33,593 bases of DNA from Burkholderiales bacterium (GTDB taxonomy: Bacteria; Pseudomonadota; Gammaproteobacteria; Burkholderiales; Casimicrobiaceae), in contig JACMNN010000252.1 of the NCBI GenBank assembly GCA_014378555.1, positions 1 through 33,593 of the forward strand. Reading direction: 5' to 3'. Both the position numbers and the translations under genes were made by a program. Positions 1-6,634 of this stretch are shown one piece after another (within the stretch, counting starts at the first letter, position 1; the number at the start of each line of letters is the position of its first letter). The notes beneath the pieces are model-generated. The model was not told where the DNA came from. It ran no database searches and worked only from the letters and a program-made list of their open reading frames with translations.

Positions 1-143
1 GTGGCGGAATGGATTAGAGCTCGGCACGCGCGCAGCGGATGACGGGGAAGATGGGGACCAGCGGGTGGCCAATGCTGCAAATTGCCACAAGTCCGCAGGC
101 GCGGACGCGACGCGGATGGGCCGTGCGTATCGGGGACCGCGCG
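1..143. other. window edge, no gene recognised
   Basis: Nothing convincing is visible between the window start and the stop codon of the first minus-strand gene. Short open frames exist on both strands but none has a recognisable motif or ribosome binding site. A gene entering from the left may end here, but I cannot identify it. Confidence 0.4.
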
Positions 144-695
144 CTATTGCGAAAGCAGAAAATTCACCCGTTGTGAGAACTCTTGCCGGGCGGGTTCGCC
201 CTTTGACTTGGCAATGGCCGATTCCACCTTCTCGCGTAGCGCCAACAACTCCTGCGCCGACATTGCGCGCTCGACTTTGAGCACCAGCAGCACGCCACGA
301 AGCCCCAAATTTGAAACTGCGCGAACAAACTCTGGATACAACAGTTTTTGTAGCTCTGCCTCGTCGCTGGTGTGCGTTGCTTGAAGGGTCGAGACGTCGG
401 CCATGGGCGCAGACAGGGGCTGTGCGGCGCGCGCCAAAGGCATTGATGGTGACGCGGAGGGGGCTAGCGCTCCAGCGTCGACCACTTCGATAAAGCCCAT
501 TTCGACCAAGCGCGCCAGTCCGTCGCGACCCACCGGCAGTTGCGACGCCATTTGGCTGTACTCCGCCGCAGTTTTGTCGCCGTACACGAGTAACAGTAGC
601 GTTCGCAAAGGTCCGGGCAAATCCACGCTGCGGCCCGCGAGTGCCGTTCGCCCAGCGGCGCTCTTTTGTATCTTGTCTCCTGGCTGCATGGTCAT
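144..695 (-). CDS. hypothetical protein, possible N-terminal winged-helix-like region
   Basis: A 183-residue protein that I do not recognise as a named family. Residues about 25-75 (LPGPLRTLLLLVYGDKTAAE and onward to GLARLVEMGFIEVV) resemble a small helical, winged-helix-like module of the kind seen at the N terminus of uncharacterised betaproteobacterial proteins; this is an impression, not a family match. An Ala/Ser/Pro-rich linker follows (about 77-100), then a second, probably helical C-terminal region of about 75 residues. There is no signal peptide or membrane segment, so a cytoplasmic location is inferred. It lies downstream of prpC on the same strand with a 73-nt gap, so it could be cotranscribed or have its own promoter. 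The stop codon is TAG at 144-146. The reading frame fits the strand and codon use of its neighbours, which supports a real gene. Confidence 0.7.
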   Translation of the reverse strand: MTMQPGDKIQKSAAGRTALAGRSVDLPGPLRTLLLLVYGDKTAAEYSQMASQLPVGRDGLARLVEMGFIEVVDAGALAPSASPSMPLARAAQPLSAPMADVSTLQATHTSDEAELQKLLYPEFVRAVSNLGLRGVLLVLKVERAMSAQELLALREKVESAIAKSKGEPARQEFSQRVNFLLSQ

Positions 696-768
696 TCTTA
701 AGATGTCTTACATGACCCTTACAGTCTACGCCTAACAAATGCAGGTTCAACGCTTTCATAGCTGCGGA

Positions 769-1929
769 TTACCCGCGTTGTTGCAACGCTACAAATGGTT
801 GATCTTCCGGCCCCACGTAATTTGCACTTGGCCGAATGATCTTGCCGTCGATGCGTTGCTCGATGACGTGTGCGGCCCAGCCGCTGGTGCGCGCGATAAC
901 AAACAGCGGCGTGAACATCGCTGTTGGCACGGCCATCATGTGATAGCTCACCGCACTGAACCAGTCGAGATTCGGAAACATTTTTTTGATGTCCCACATC
1001 ACCGTTTCTAGGCGTTCGGCGATGTCAAACATCTTCATGTCGTTGCGCTCTTTTGACAGATTGCGCGCGACTTCTTTAATCACTTTATTACGCGGGTCGC
1101 TCACGGTGTAGACCGGGTGGCCAAAACCAATCACCACCTGTTTCGCCTCAACACGGGCTTTGATGTCCGCCTCGGCGTCGTCCGGCGTGTCATAGCGCTT
1201 TTGCGTTTCGAACGCGACTTCGTTGGCGCCGCCATGCTTCGGGCCGCGCAGTGCGCCGATACCGGCGGTAATCGCGCTGAACATGTCGGAGCCGGTGCCG
1301 GCCACCACGCGCGCGGCAAAAGTGGATGCGTTGAACTCGTGCTCGGCATAAAGATTCAGCGACACATGCATGGCCTTCACCCAGCTCTCCGGGGGCTTCG
1401 CGCCATGCAGCAAATGCAGAAAGTGCCCGCCGATGGAGTCGTCGTCGGTCTCAACGTCAATCCGTTTGCCGTTGTGGCTGAAGTGATACCAATACAACAT
1501 CATCGAGCCGAGCGAGGCCATGAGCTTGTCAGCAATGTCTTTTGCACCGGGATGATTGTGGTCGTCTTTCTCGGGCGACACGCAACCGAGCACCGACACA
1601 GCGGTTCGCATCACATCCATCGGATGCGCGCTCGGCGGCAGTTGCTCAAGGGCCACCTTCACTGTAGCGGGAATGCCGCGCAAGGCTTTCAGTTTGGTTT
1701 TGTAGCCTGCCAGTTCGGCCACCGTCGGCAGCTTGCCGTGAACCAGCAAATACGCGATTTCTTCAAATTCGCAAACGTTGGCAATGTCCAAAATGTCGTA
1801 GCCGCGATAGGCCAAGTCGTTGCCGGTGCGGCCGACGGTGCACAGTGCGGTGTTGCCGGCGGTGGTGCCTGAAAGGGCAACCGATTTTTTAGGTTTGAAC
1901 GCTCCGGTGGGAGCCGCGGTTTCAGTCAT
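769..1929 (-). CDS. prpC: 2-methylcitrate synthase
   Basis: A 386-residue citrate-synthase-fold enzyme that condenses propionyl-CoA with oxaloacetate to 2-methylcitrate, the entry step of propionate breakdown by the methylcitrate cycle; cytoplasmic. The call rests on length (citrate synthases of the GltA type are about 430 residues; see the second paralogue at 9467) and on PrpC-like signatures: [20 protein letters not shown] near the N terminus, HEFNAST, the active-site segment [11 protein letters not shown], and [14 protein letters not shown] where GltA has [13 protein letters not shown]. The start ATG at 1929 has an AAGGA ribosome binding site about 6 nt upstream. It lies on the same strand as prpB, but the two are separated by a toxin-antitoxin pair and a prpB remnant, so cotranscription with prpB may be disturbed. 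The prpR regulator, acnD and prpF of classical prp operons are not in the window. Confidence 0.93.
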   Translation of the reverse strand: MTETAAPTGAFKPKKSVALSGTTAGNTALCTVGRTGNDLAYRGYDILDIANVCEFEEIAYLLVHGKLPTVAELAGYKTKLKALRGIPATVKVALEQLPPSAHPMDVMRTAVSVLGCVSPEKDDHNHPGAKDIADKLMASLGSMMLYWYHFSHNGKRIDVETDDDSIGGHFLHLLHGAKPPESWVKAMHVSLNLYAEHEFNASTFAARVVAGTGSDMFSAITAGIGALRGPKHGGANEVAFETQKRYDTPDDAEADIKARVEAKQVVIGFGHPVYTVSDPRNKVIKEVARNLSKERNDMKMFDIAERLETVMWDIKKMFPNLDWFSAVSYHMMAVPTAMFTPLFVIARTSGWAAHVIEQRIDGKIIRPSANYVGPEDQPFVALQQRG

Positions 1930-2013
1930 TTTGTTTTCCTTGGTGGTTGCAATCTAGCTGCGCCCAATTAATACTTACTAGAGCTTTTTGTCCCGACGCT
2001 TGTGGTGACGCTC

Positions 2014-2034
2014 GGTGGGCAAGGGGTGCCCACC
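2014..2034. repeat. GC-rich palindrome, GTGGGCA...TGCCCAC family, left copy
   Basis: Eight-base arms GGTGGGCA and TGCCCACC flank a 5-base loop AGGGG. The core is the same motif as the palindromes at 2153-2181 and 15369-15427, with one base missing from the loop side. It lies in the prpC upstream gap, just beyond the prpB remnant. A REP-like intergenic element is the likely identity. Confidence 0.7.
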
Positions 2035-2046
2035 CGCAAACCATGT

Positions 2047-2136
2047 TCACTTCTTTGCCGCAAACAAAGCGTCCAGCTTCGACTCAAACGAGCGATGGCC
2101 AGTGCAGTCATAGAGCTTGTCACGGCGTGTCGCCAT
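2047..2136 (-). pseudogene. decayed duplicate of the 3' end of prpB (last 25-30 codons)
   Basis: Read on the minus strand from 2136 to the TGA at 2047-2049, this stretch encodes RDKLYDCTGHRSFESKLDAL followed by FAAKK and stop. The intact prpB ends [25 protein letters not shown], stop. A hand alignment of the final 75 nt gives about 64 identical bases, so the copy is clearly homologous but diverged; upstream of the ATG-like codon at 2134-2136 similarity fades. It has no promoter, no enzyme core and no catalytic motif, so it cannot make a lyase. It lies on the prpC side of the brnT-brnA pair while the intact prpB end lies on the other side, so the toxin-antitoxin pair is flanked by direct repeats of the prpB 3' end. 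GC-rich palindromes close at 2014-2034 and 2153-2181 bracket it. Confidence 0.88.
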
Positions 2137-2152
2137 GCGTGCGTGCAGCAAG

Positions 2153-2181
2153 GTAGCGTGGGCACCCCGTGCCCACGCTAC
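2153..2181. repeat. perfect 29-nt palindromic repeat (13-bp arms)
   Basis: Arm GTAGCGTGGGCAC, loop CCC, arm GTGCCCACGCTAC: a perfect inverted repeat. It begins 17 nt beyond the prpB remnant and ends 4 nt before the antitoxin stop codon (2186-2188). There is no T tract on either side, so a classical terminator is less likely than a REP-like element, although the transcript could fold into a very stable hairpin that protects or ends the brnTA mRNA. Confidence 0.85.
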
Positions 2182-2185
2182 GAAT

Positions 2186-2467
2186 TTAGGCCACATCGCG
2201 CTCAACTTCCGCGATCAACTTTTCGTCAACGCCGCGCTTTTTGAGCGCCTCCATGATGCGCGCGTGCTTGCTGAAAACGTACTCGGCTTCGTCTTTGCGC
2301 AGGCCGTCGCTGATGTAGGTTTTGAGCAGCGCTTGGTAGCCGGAAAAGCCTTTTTGTGGAGCAATATTTTTCATGCTGTCGACCACGTCCACTGGAATGC
2401 GCAGCGTGATGGTGGTCATTTCGCGGTCGCGGGTGAGGCGGCGTTTAATGAGATCAGGAATTGCCAT
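2186..2467 (-). CDS. brnA: BrnA-like ribbon-helix-helix antitoxin
   Basis: A 93-residue protein predicted to neutralise the BrnT toxin encoded just upstream and, as in other systems with DNA-binding antitoxins, to repress their shared promoter. The segment MTTITLRIPVDVVDSMKNIA (from about residue 17) looks like the beta strand and first helix of a ribbon-helix-helix fold, and GFSGYQALLKTYISDGLRKD fits the second helix and its extension; a charged tail follows. Its start ATG (2465-2467) lies inside the toxin gene, giving a 14-nt overlap, and has an AAGGA ribosome binding site a few bases upstream. Toxin-first order with overlap matches the brnTA arrangement. An internal ATG (residue 17) is an alternative start giving 77 residues. 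Pairing with BrnT supports the call more than the sequence alone, since several CopG-like families look similar. Confidence 0.8.
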   Translation of the reverse strand: MAIPDLIKRRLTRDREMTTITLRIPVDVVDSMKNIAPQKGFSGYQALLKTYISDGLRKDEAEYVFSKHARIMEALKKRGVDEKLIAEVERDVA

Positions 2468-2750
2468 AGAACGTCCTTTCTTGCGAGGTGGCCTGGCGTG
2501 CAGAAATCATCCGCACCGCGTCCCCCTCGATTTCGATGTGAACGATGAACAACAGCTGTCCGGTGTAATTTCGACCCAGTAATGCGTTGCGCGCCTCATC
2601 GGTGCGTGTCGCGTCGGTGAGACGAAAGTCAACGTCAAAAAATGCCTCTGCCGCGTTCTCAAAATGGATACCGTGTTTGGCATGATTGGTCGCTCCCTTC
2701 GCCGCATTCCATCGAAACAGCAAACCACCCAACTCAAATTCAATGTCCAT
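2454..2750 (-). CDS. brnT: BrnT-family (DUF497) type II toxin
   Basis: A 98-residue protein of the BrnT family, RelE-fold ribonucleases that halt translation when free of antitoxin. Family features are visible in order: FRWNAAKGATNHAKHGIHFE (the F-W-x-x-x-K-x-x-x-N-x-x-K-H-G-I-x-F signature), AAEAFFDVDF, the arginine-containing middle, LLFIVHIEIEGDAVRMISAR, and ATSQERTFY at the C terminus. Length is typical. It is the first gene of a two-gene unit overlapping the antitoxin. No Shine-Dalgarno sequence precedes the ATG, and a good sigma70-like -10 hexamer ends only 4 nt before it, so a leaderless or near-leaderless transcript is possible. The pair sits between prpB and prpC, an unusual place, next to a remnant of prpB. 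Confidence 0.88.
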   Translation of the reverse strand: MDIEFELGGLLFRWNAAKGATNHAKHGIHFENAAEAFFDVDFRLTDATRTDEARNALLGRNYTGQLLFIVHIEIEGDAVRMISARQATSQERTFYGNS

Positions 2751-2754
2751 GCGG

Positions 2755-2787
2755 ATTATCGTTGTTTGTATTTAATTTGTAAATACA
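2755..2787 (-). promoter_or_regulatory. brnTA promoter and palindromic operator candidate
   Basis: In the 45-nt gap between prpB and brnT, the minus strand carries TTTACA (2778-2783) and GATAAT (2755-2760) separated by exactly 17 nt, a good sigma70-like pair. The -35 region overlaps an inverted repeat TGTATTTA / TAAATACA (2767-2774 and 2780-2787, 5-nt loop), a natural binding site for a ribbon-helix-helix antitoxin. The layout is seen in the sequence; autoregulation is inferred from the family. Confidence 0.6.
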
Positions 2788-2795
2788 TTCACGAA

Positions 2796-3680
2796 TCACT
2801 TCTTCGCCGCAAACAAATCATCAAGCTTCGACTCAAATGAGTGATAGCCAATGCGGTCGTAGAGCTCGTCGCGCGTTTGCATCGTGTCGATCACGGCTTT
2901 CTGGTGTCCGTCGCGGCGAATCGCTTGATACACGTTCTCGGCCGCCTTGTTTGCCGCGCGAAACGCGGACAGCGGATAGAGCACGATGCCGCAACCGGCG
3001 CTCTGCAACTCTTCAACCGTGAACAAGGGCGTCTGGCCGAATTCGGTGATGTTGGCGAGTACCGGAACCTTCACGGCATCAACGAATTTGCGGTAGGTCG
3101 GCAGGTCGTAGGCGGCTTCGGCGAAGATGCCGTCGGCACCGGCCTCCACGCATTTGATCGCGCGCTCGATGGCCGCGTCCACGCCGTGAACTTGAATGGC
3201 ATCGGTGCGGGCAATCAGGAAGAAATCAGGATCGGTTTTAGCGTCGGCGGCGGCTTTCACGCGGTCCACCATTTCGTCGGTGGTGACGATCTCTTTGCCT
3301 GGTCGATGGCCGCAGCGCTTGGCGCCGACCTGGTCTTCAATATGGCACGCCGCTGCGCCAAATTTAATCAACGCTTTCACCGTGCGCGCAATGTTGAACG
3401 CACTTGGGCCGAAGCCGGTGTCGATGTCCACCATCAGCGGCAGGTCGCACACGTCGGTGATGCGGCGCACGTCAGTGAGCACATCGTCGAGATTGTTGAT
3501 TCCGAGGTCCGGCAGGCCGAGTGAGCCCGCCGCAACGCCGCCGCCCGACAGGTAAATCGCTTTAAAACCCGCACGCTTGGCAAGCAGGGCGTGGTGGGCG
3601 TTGATGGCGCCAATCACCTGTAGCGGTGATTCGGCTTTGAGGGCGGCTCGGAACGCGGCGCCCGACGATTGCACTGACAT
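2796..3680 (-). CDS. prpB: 2-methylisocitrate lyase
   Basis: A 294-residue enzyme of the isocitrate lyase/PEP mutase superfamily that cleaves 2-methylisocitrate to pyruvate and succinate, the last step of the methylcitrate cycle; cytoplasmic, with a divalent metal. Visible signatures: the substrate loop [18 protein letters not shown], the metal-binding strand [10 protein letters not shown], the active-site loop [12 protein letters not shown] with the catalytic cysteine, and IARTDA. The length matches PrpB and is much shorter than isocitrate lyase AceA. The ATG at 3680 has an AAGGA ribosome binding site 7 nt upstream. It lies 168 nt downstream of mdh on the same strand and directly upstream of the brnTA pair. 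The final 25 codons are duplicated in decayed form at 2047-2136. Confidence 0.95.
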   Translation of the reverse strand: MSVQSSGAAFRAALKAESPLQVIGAINAHHALLAKRAGFKAIYLSGGGVAAGSLGLPDLGINNLDDVLTDVRRITDVCDLPLMVDIDTGFGPSAFNIARTVKALIKFGAAACHIEDQVGAKRCGHRPGKEIVTTDEMVDRVKAAADAKTDPDFFLIARTDAIQVHGVDAAIERAIKCVEAGADGIFAEAAYDLPTYRKFVDAVKVPVLANITEFGQTPLFTVEELQSAGCGIVLYPLSAFRAANKAAENVYQAIRRDGHQKAVIDTMQTRDELYDRIGYHSFESKLDDLFAAKK

Positions 3681-3848
3681 CAGCTTTTCCTTATATGCCC
3701 CTCTAAGCCGGGGCTCGGCGCGGTATTGCCCGCTTATCGACTTTTCAGGTTTTTAGTGTCTAGCCCCATATGATGTGAGGCTTACACAAAAAAGCTGTAT
3801 CGCTAATCTGCCCCCTCTCCAGCGTGCCGGAAAGGGAGCCCGAGCAAA
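3681..3848. other. mdh-prpB intergenic gap
   Basis: This 168-nt gap holds the AAGGA ribosome binding site of prpB and an imperfect inverted repeat (CCCCCTCTCC / GGAAAGGGAG, about 3810-3840) just after the mdh stop that could be a weak terminator or a degenerate repeat element. No clear sigma70 or sigma54 promoter is visible, and no copy of the 26-bp palindrome found upstream of mdh. Confidence 0.4.
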
Positions 3849-4832
3849 TTACCCCAACAAATGCGCAATAGCGTCGCGCTCGTCGGTCAGTTCCTTCAAT
3901 GTTTTGTCCATACGCGCACGGCTTGCAGCGTCGATTTCAATGTCGGTAACGCGGGTGTACTCACCGTTGGCACAGGTCACAGCAACACCGTACTGAATGC
4001 CTTCAGGAATGCCGTAGCTGCCGTCGGACGGCACACCCATGGTGACCCAGTTTCCGTTCGTGCCGAGCACCCAGTCGCGCATGTGATCAATGGCTGCGTT
4101 GGCGGCCGATGCAGCGGACGACACGCCGCGCGCTTCGATGATGGCCGCGCCGCGCTTGCCAACGGTCGGAATGAACACATCGTTGTTCCATGCGTCGTCG
4201 ACCTTGTCTTTGAGCGCTACGCCGCCTGCGGTGGTGAGACGGATGTCTGGGTACATCGTAGGCGAATGGTTGCCCCAGACCACCAGCTTGCGGATGTCGG
4301 CGACGGCAACGCCGGTTTTTGCTGCGAGTTGCGACAGCGCGCGGTTGTGATCCAGGCGCAACATCGAGGTGAAGTTTTTTGCCGGCAGGTCAGGCGCTGA
4401 TTTCTGCGCGATGTAGGCGTTGGTATTGGCCGGATTGCCCACTACCAAAATTTTCACATTGCGGTCAGCCACGGCGTTCAGCGCTTTGCCTTGGGCGGTA
4501 AAGATGGCGGCGTTTACCTGCAACAGCTCGGCCCGCTCCATGCCAGGGCCGCGCGGACGTGAGCCCACCAACACAGCAAACTGCGTGTCTTTGAACGCTG
4601 TCATCGGGTCTGAGTGCGCCTCTAAGCCAACCAGCAACGGGAATGCGCAGTCGTCAAGTTCCATCATCACGCCTTTAAGCGCTTTTTGCGGGCCTTCAAC
4701 TGGAACCTCGAGCAATTGCAGGATAACGGGCTGATCTTTGCCCAGCATTTCGCCGGAAGCAATGCGGAACAACAGGGCGTAACCAATTTGGCCAGCAGCG
4801 CCAGTGACGGCGACACGAACGGGAGCTTTCAT
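3849..4832 (-). CDS. mdh: malate dehydrogenase (NAD-dependent)
   Basis: A 327-residue enzyme that interconverts malate and oxaloacetate with NAD; cytoplasmic TCA cycle enzyme. The nucleotide-binding loop is [20 protein letters not shown] at the N terminus, the mobile-loop arginines are in [21 protein letters not shown] follows the NAD-binding strand, and the catalytic histidine is in [12 protein letters not shown]. The frame stays open upstream to 4928, but I chose the ATG at 4832 because it gives the family length, starts directly before the first beta strand, and has AAGGAAA 10 nt upstream; the extra 32 residues of the longer frame have no homologous character. It is transcribed divergently from the GntR regulator, the usual betaproteobacterial arrangement, and likely shares its palindromic control site. 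Confidence 0.96.
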   Translation of the reverse strand: MKAPVRVAVTGAAGQIGYALLFRIASGEMLGKDQPVILQLLEVPVEGPQKALKGVMMELDDCAFPLLVGLEAHSDPMTAFKDTQFAVLVGSRPRGPGMERAELLQVNAAIFTAQGKALNAVADRNVKILVVGNPANTNAYIAQKSAPDLPAKNFTSMLRLDHNRALSQLAAKTGVAVADIRKLVVWGNHSPTMYPDIRLTTAGGVALKDKVDDAWNNDVFIPTVGKRGAAIIEARGVSSAASAANAAIDHMRDWVLGTNGNWVTMGVPSDGSYGIPEGIQYGVAVTCANGEYTRVTDIEIDAASRARMDKTLKELTDERDAIAHLLG

Positions 4833-5002
4833 TTCTCGATTTCCTTTTCTGGGGTGCGCAACGGTGTGCTTAACAGTAATAACCCTGAATTGTCGCGCAA
4901 ACGGCCGACCTATTCCGCGATTGCTCAATTTGTGAATGTTGCACTGCGCAATTGACTAATTCAATTGGTATTATTTCTTAAAGACGAAAGCGCGTCAATG
5001 GC

Positions 5003-5028
5003 TCTTATGTCTTATATAAGACATAAGA
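5003..5028. promoter_or_regulatory. perfect 26-bp palindrome, candidate GntR operator
   Basis: Half-site TCTTATGTCTTAT is followed immediately by its exact reverse complement, with no spacer. It lies in the 238-nt gap between divergent mdh and gntR, 43 nt before the regulator ATG and about 170 nt before the mdh ATG. Perfect AT-rich palindromes beside a GntR/HutC-family gene are typical of their operators. The central TTATATAA could also overlap a -10 element. Binding by the product of 5071-5838 is inferred from position. Confidence 0.7.
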
Positions 5029-5070
5029 CTGCGAATTGCGAAGAATCCAGATTTACTGAATAATCCATGC

Positions 5071-5838
5071 ATGAGCCAAGTCGCCATGATCTCTCCCACG
5101 CAATACCCGACCCCTGAGACGCCCTCGTTTCAGCCGCTGTATCAGCAGATTAAAGGTCTGCTGACGCAACGCTTGGAAACGCGCGAATGGCGTCCGGGTC
5201 AAGCCATACCCAGCGAACAGGACCTTGCCGCACAATTCAGCGTAAGCCAGGGCACCGTGCGCAAAGCCATCGATGAGCTTGCCGACGAAAACATCGTGGT
5301 GCGGAGGCAGGGCAAGGGTACGTTTGTTGCAACGCACACTGAGACCAAAAGCTCAATGTTCCGTTTTCTGCGGATGCGTCGCAACGATGGTCACGACGAA
5401 TATCCCGCAAGCGAGCTGATTGATGTCAGACGAAGTCGTGCCACCGCCGACGTGGGCCGGAGTTTGGATTTGAAGGCCGGAGAGGCGATATTAATCTTGC
5501 GCCGCCTGCTGCGCTACAGCGGGGAGCCGACTGTGCTCGACGAGATTACGCTACCGGCCGCCATGTTTAAGGGCTTGACCAAAGAACGGGTCGATGCGCA
5601 CGAGGGATCGATGTATGGTTTTTTTGAGACGGAATTTGGCGTACGCATGCTGCGCGCTGAAGAACAGGTCAAAGCGGTGACCGCCGACCCGACTACCGCT
5701 GAGGCGCTACGCGTGGGCATGGGCTCGCCGTTATTGTGCGTTGAGCGCATCACCTACACCTACGCCAACAAGCCGGTTGAATTTCGACGAGGGCTGTGCA
5801 CCACACGCAGCCATCATTACGCCAACACTTTGAGCTAG
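5071..5838 (+). CDS. GntR-family transcriptional regulator, HutC subfamily (UTRA domain)
   Basis: A 255-residue regulator with an N-terminal GntR winged helix-turn-helix (about residues 20-90: PLYQQIKGLL, GQAIPSEQDLAAQFSVSQGT, VRKAIDELADENIVVRRQGK, GTFV) and a C-terminal UTRA ligand-binding domain (about 105-250, ending with VERITYTYANKPVEFRRGL). HutC-type proteins bind a small metabolite that changes DNA binding. A TCA or organic-acid ligand is plausible from the neighbourhood, but nothing in the sequence identifies it. The gene starts a plus-strand run that continues 24 nt later with sdhC, so it is probably cotranscribed with the sdh genes and controls both them and divergent mdh. A second ATG at residue 6 is an alternative start. 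Confidence 0.9.
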   Translation: MSQVAMISPTQYPTPETPSFQPLYQQIKGLLTQRLETREWRPGQAIPSEQDLAAQFSVSQGTVRKAIDELADENIVVRRQGKGTFVATHTETKSSMFRFLRMRRNDGHDEYPASELIDVRRSRATADVGRSLDLKAGEAILILRRLLRYSGEPTVLDEITLPAAMFKGLTKERVDAHEGSMYGFFETEFGVRMLRAEEQVKAVTADPTTAEALRVGMGSPLLCVERITYTYANKPVEFRRGLCTTRSHHYANTLS

Positions 5839-5862
5839 ATTTATTTTTACGGAGCGCATTGA

Positions 5863-6285
5863 ATGACTGAAGTACCCACAGCACCTCTAGTGAAGAAGCG
5901 GGAACGACCCGTGTATCGCAACATCGGTTTCGCGCAGCTCGCAAATTACCGGTTGCCGATACCTGGTATTGCCTCCATTGTTCATCGCATCACTGGCATT
6001 GCCCTGTTCGTTTGCCTGCTGTTCCTGTTGGCTATGTTGCAGATGAGTTTGAAATCCGAGGCGGGATTTGAAGTTTTCCGTAGCATCATCTGGGCCAATC
6101 CAATTGCAAAAGTGGTGCTGCTTGGGCTACTGTTCGCGATTGTCTTTCACATGATTGCCGGGCTGCGGCACATGGTGCAGGACAGCACAGCGTGGATGGA
6201 TTTATCTGCGGCTCGCACCTCCGCCTTTGGCGTGTTCGCGTTAAGCGCGGTCGTCACCGCGCTGGTCGCTTGGAGGCTTTGGTAA
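5863..6285 (+). CDS. sdhC: succinate dehydrogenase cytochrome b556 subunit
   Basis: A 140-residue integral membrane anchor of succinate dehydrogenase (complex II), which helps bind heme b and ubiquinone in the inner membrane. RPVYRNIGFAQLANYRLPIP precedes the family motif SIVHRITGIALF (His41), and HMIAGLRHM (His96 and His103) carries the histidine that serves as heme ligand in characterised SdhC proteins, by alignment His96. Three transmembrane helices are visible at about 38-60, 82-105 and 120-139. GGAG lies 8 nt upstream of the ATG. Its stop codon overlaps the sdhD start by one base (TAATG), indicating translational coupling. Confidence 0.95.
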   Translation: MTEVPTAPLVKKRERPVYRNIGFAQLANYRLPIPGIASIVHRITGIALFVCLLFLLAMLQMSLKSEAGFEVFRSIIWANPIAKVVLLGLLFAIVFHMIAGLRHMVQDSTAWMDLSAARTSAFGVFALSAVVTALVAWRLW

Positions 6286-6620
6286 TGGCCGCTTCATCAA
6301 AAGTGATCACTGAATGGTGGTTGCAGCGCGTTACGGCCGTGGTCATTACGGCCTATGTTTTTCTGGTGTTGGGATTGCTCATGGTTAAAGGCACGCCGAA
6401 CGCGATGCAATGGCAGAGCTTGTTTGCCAACACCGGCTTCAAACTGGCGACTTTGCTCGCCATTCTTGCCACCGCGTACCACGGGCTGGTGGGCGCGATG
6501 CACGTCTGGCCGGATTACGTTAAAAACCGAGCCGTGTTGGCGGTTTTGAACGCCTACACTTGGCTGGCGGCAGCAGCGGTCGCGCTGTGGTCGGTCTACA
6601 TTCTTTTTGGTACGAAATAA
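6285..6620 (+). CDS. sdhD: succinate dehydrogenase membrane anchor subunit
   Basis: A 111-residue second membrane anchor of complex II. Three hydrophobic helices (about 16-34, 53-76, 84-107) and the motif YHGLVGAMHVWPDYV (His66, His73, Asp77, Tyr78) match the SdhD heme and quinone region. The open frame extends upstream inside sdhC, but the ATG at 6285, one base overlapping the sdhC stop, gives the family N terminus (MAASSKVITEWWLQRVTAVV). sdhA follows 14 nt after the stop. Together with SdhC it anchors the SdhA-SdhB catalytic pair to the inner membrane. Confidence 0.95.
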   Translation: MAASSKVITEWWLQRVTAVVITAYVFLVLGLLMVKGTPNAMQWQSLFANTGFKLATLLAILATAYHGLVGAMHVWPDYVKNRAVLAVLNAYTWLAAAAVALWSVYILFGTK

Positions 6621-6634
6621 AGGCTCGAAGTTTT

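Noticed and set aside
1-30. GTGGCGGAATGG resembling the D-arm side of a leucine or serine tRNA
   Set aside because: No acceptor-stem pairing, anticodon arm or T-loop GTTCGA follows, so it is not a tRNA gene in this window.
1117-1872. 251-codon plus-strand open frame
   Set aside because: Lies entirely antisense to prpC, whose motifs are unambiguous; the frame has no family character and reflects codon bias on the opposite strand.
4833-4928. 32-codon N-terminal extension of mdh
   Set aside because: The ATG at 4832 has a ribosome binding site and gives the family length; the extension lies in the control region.
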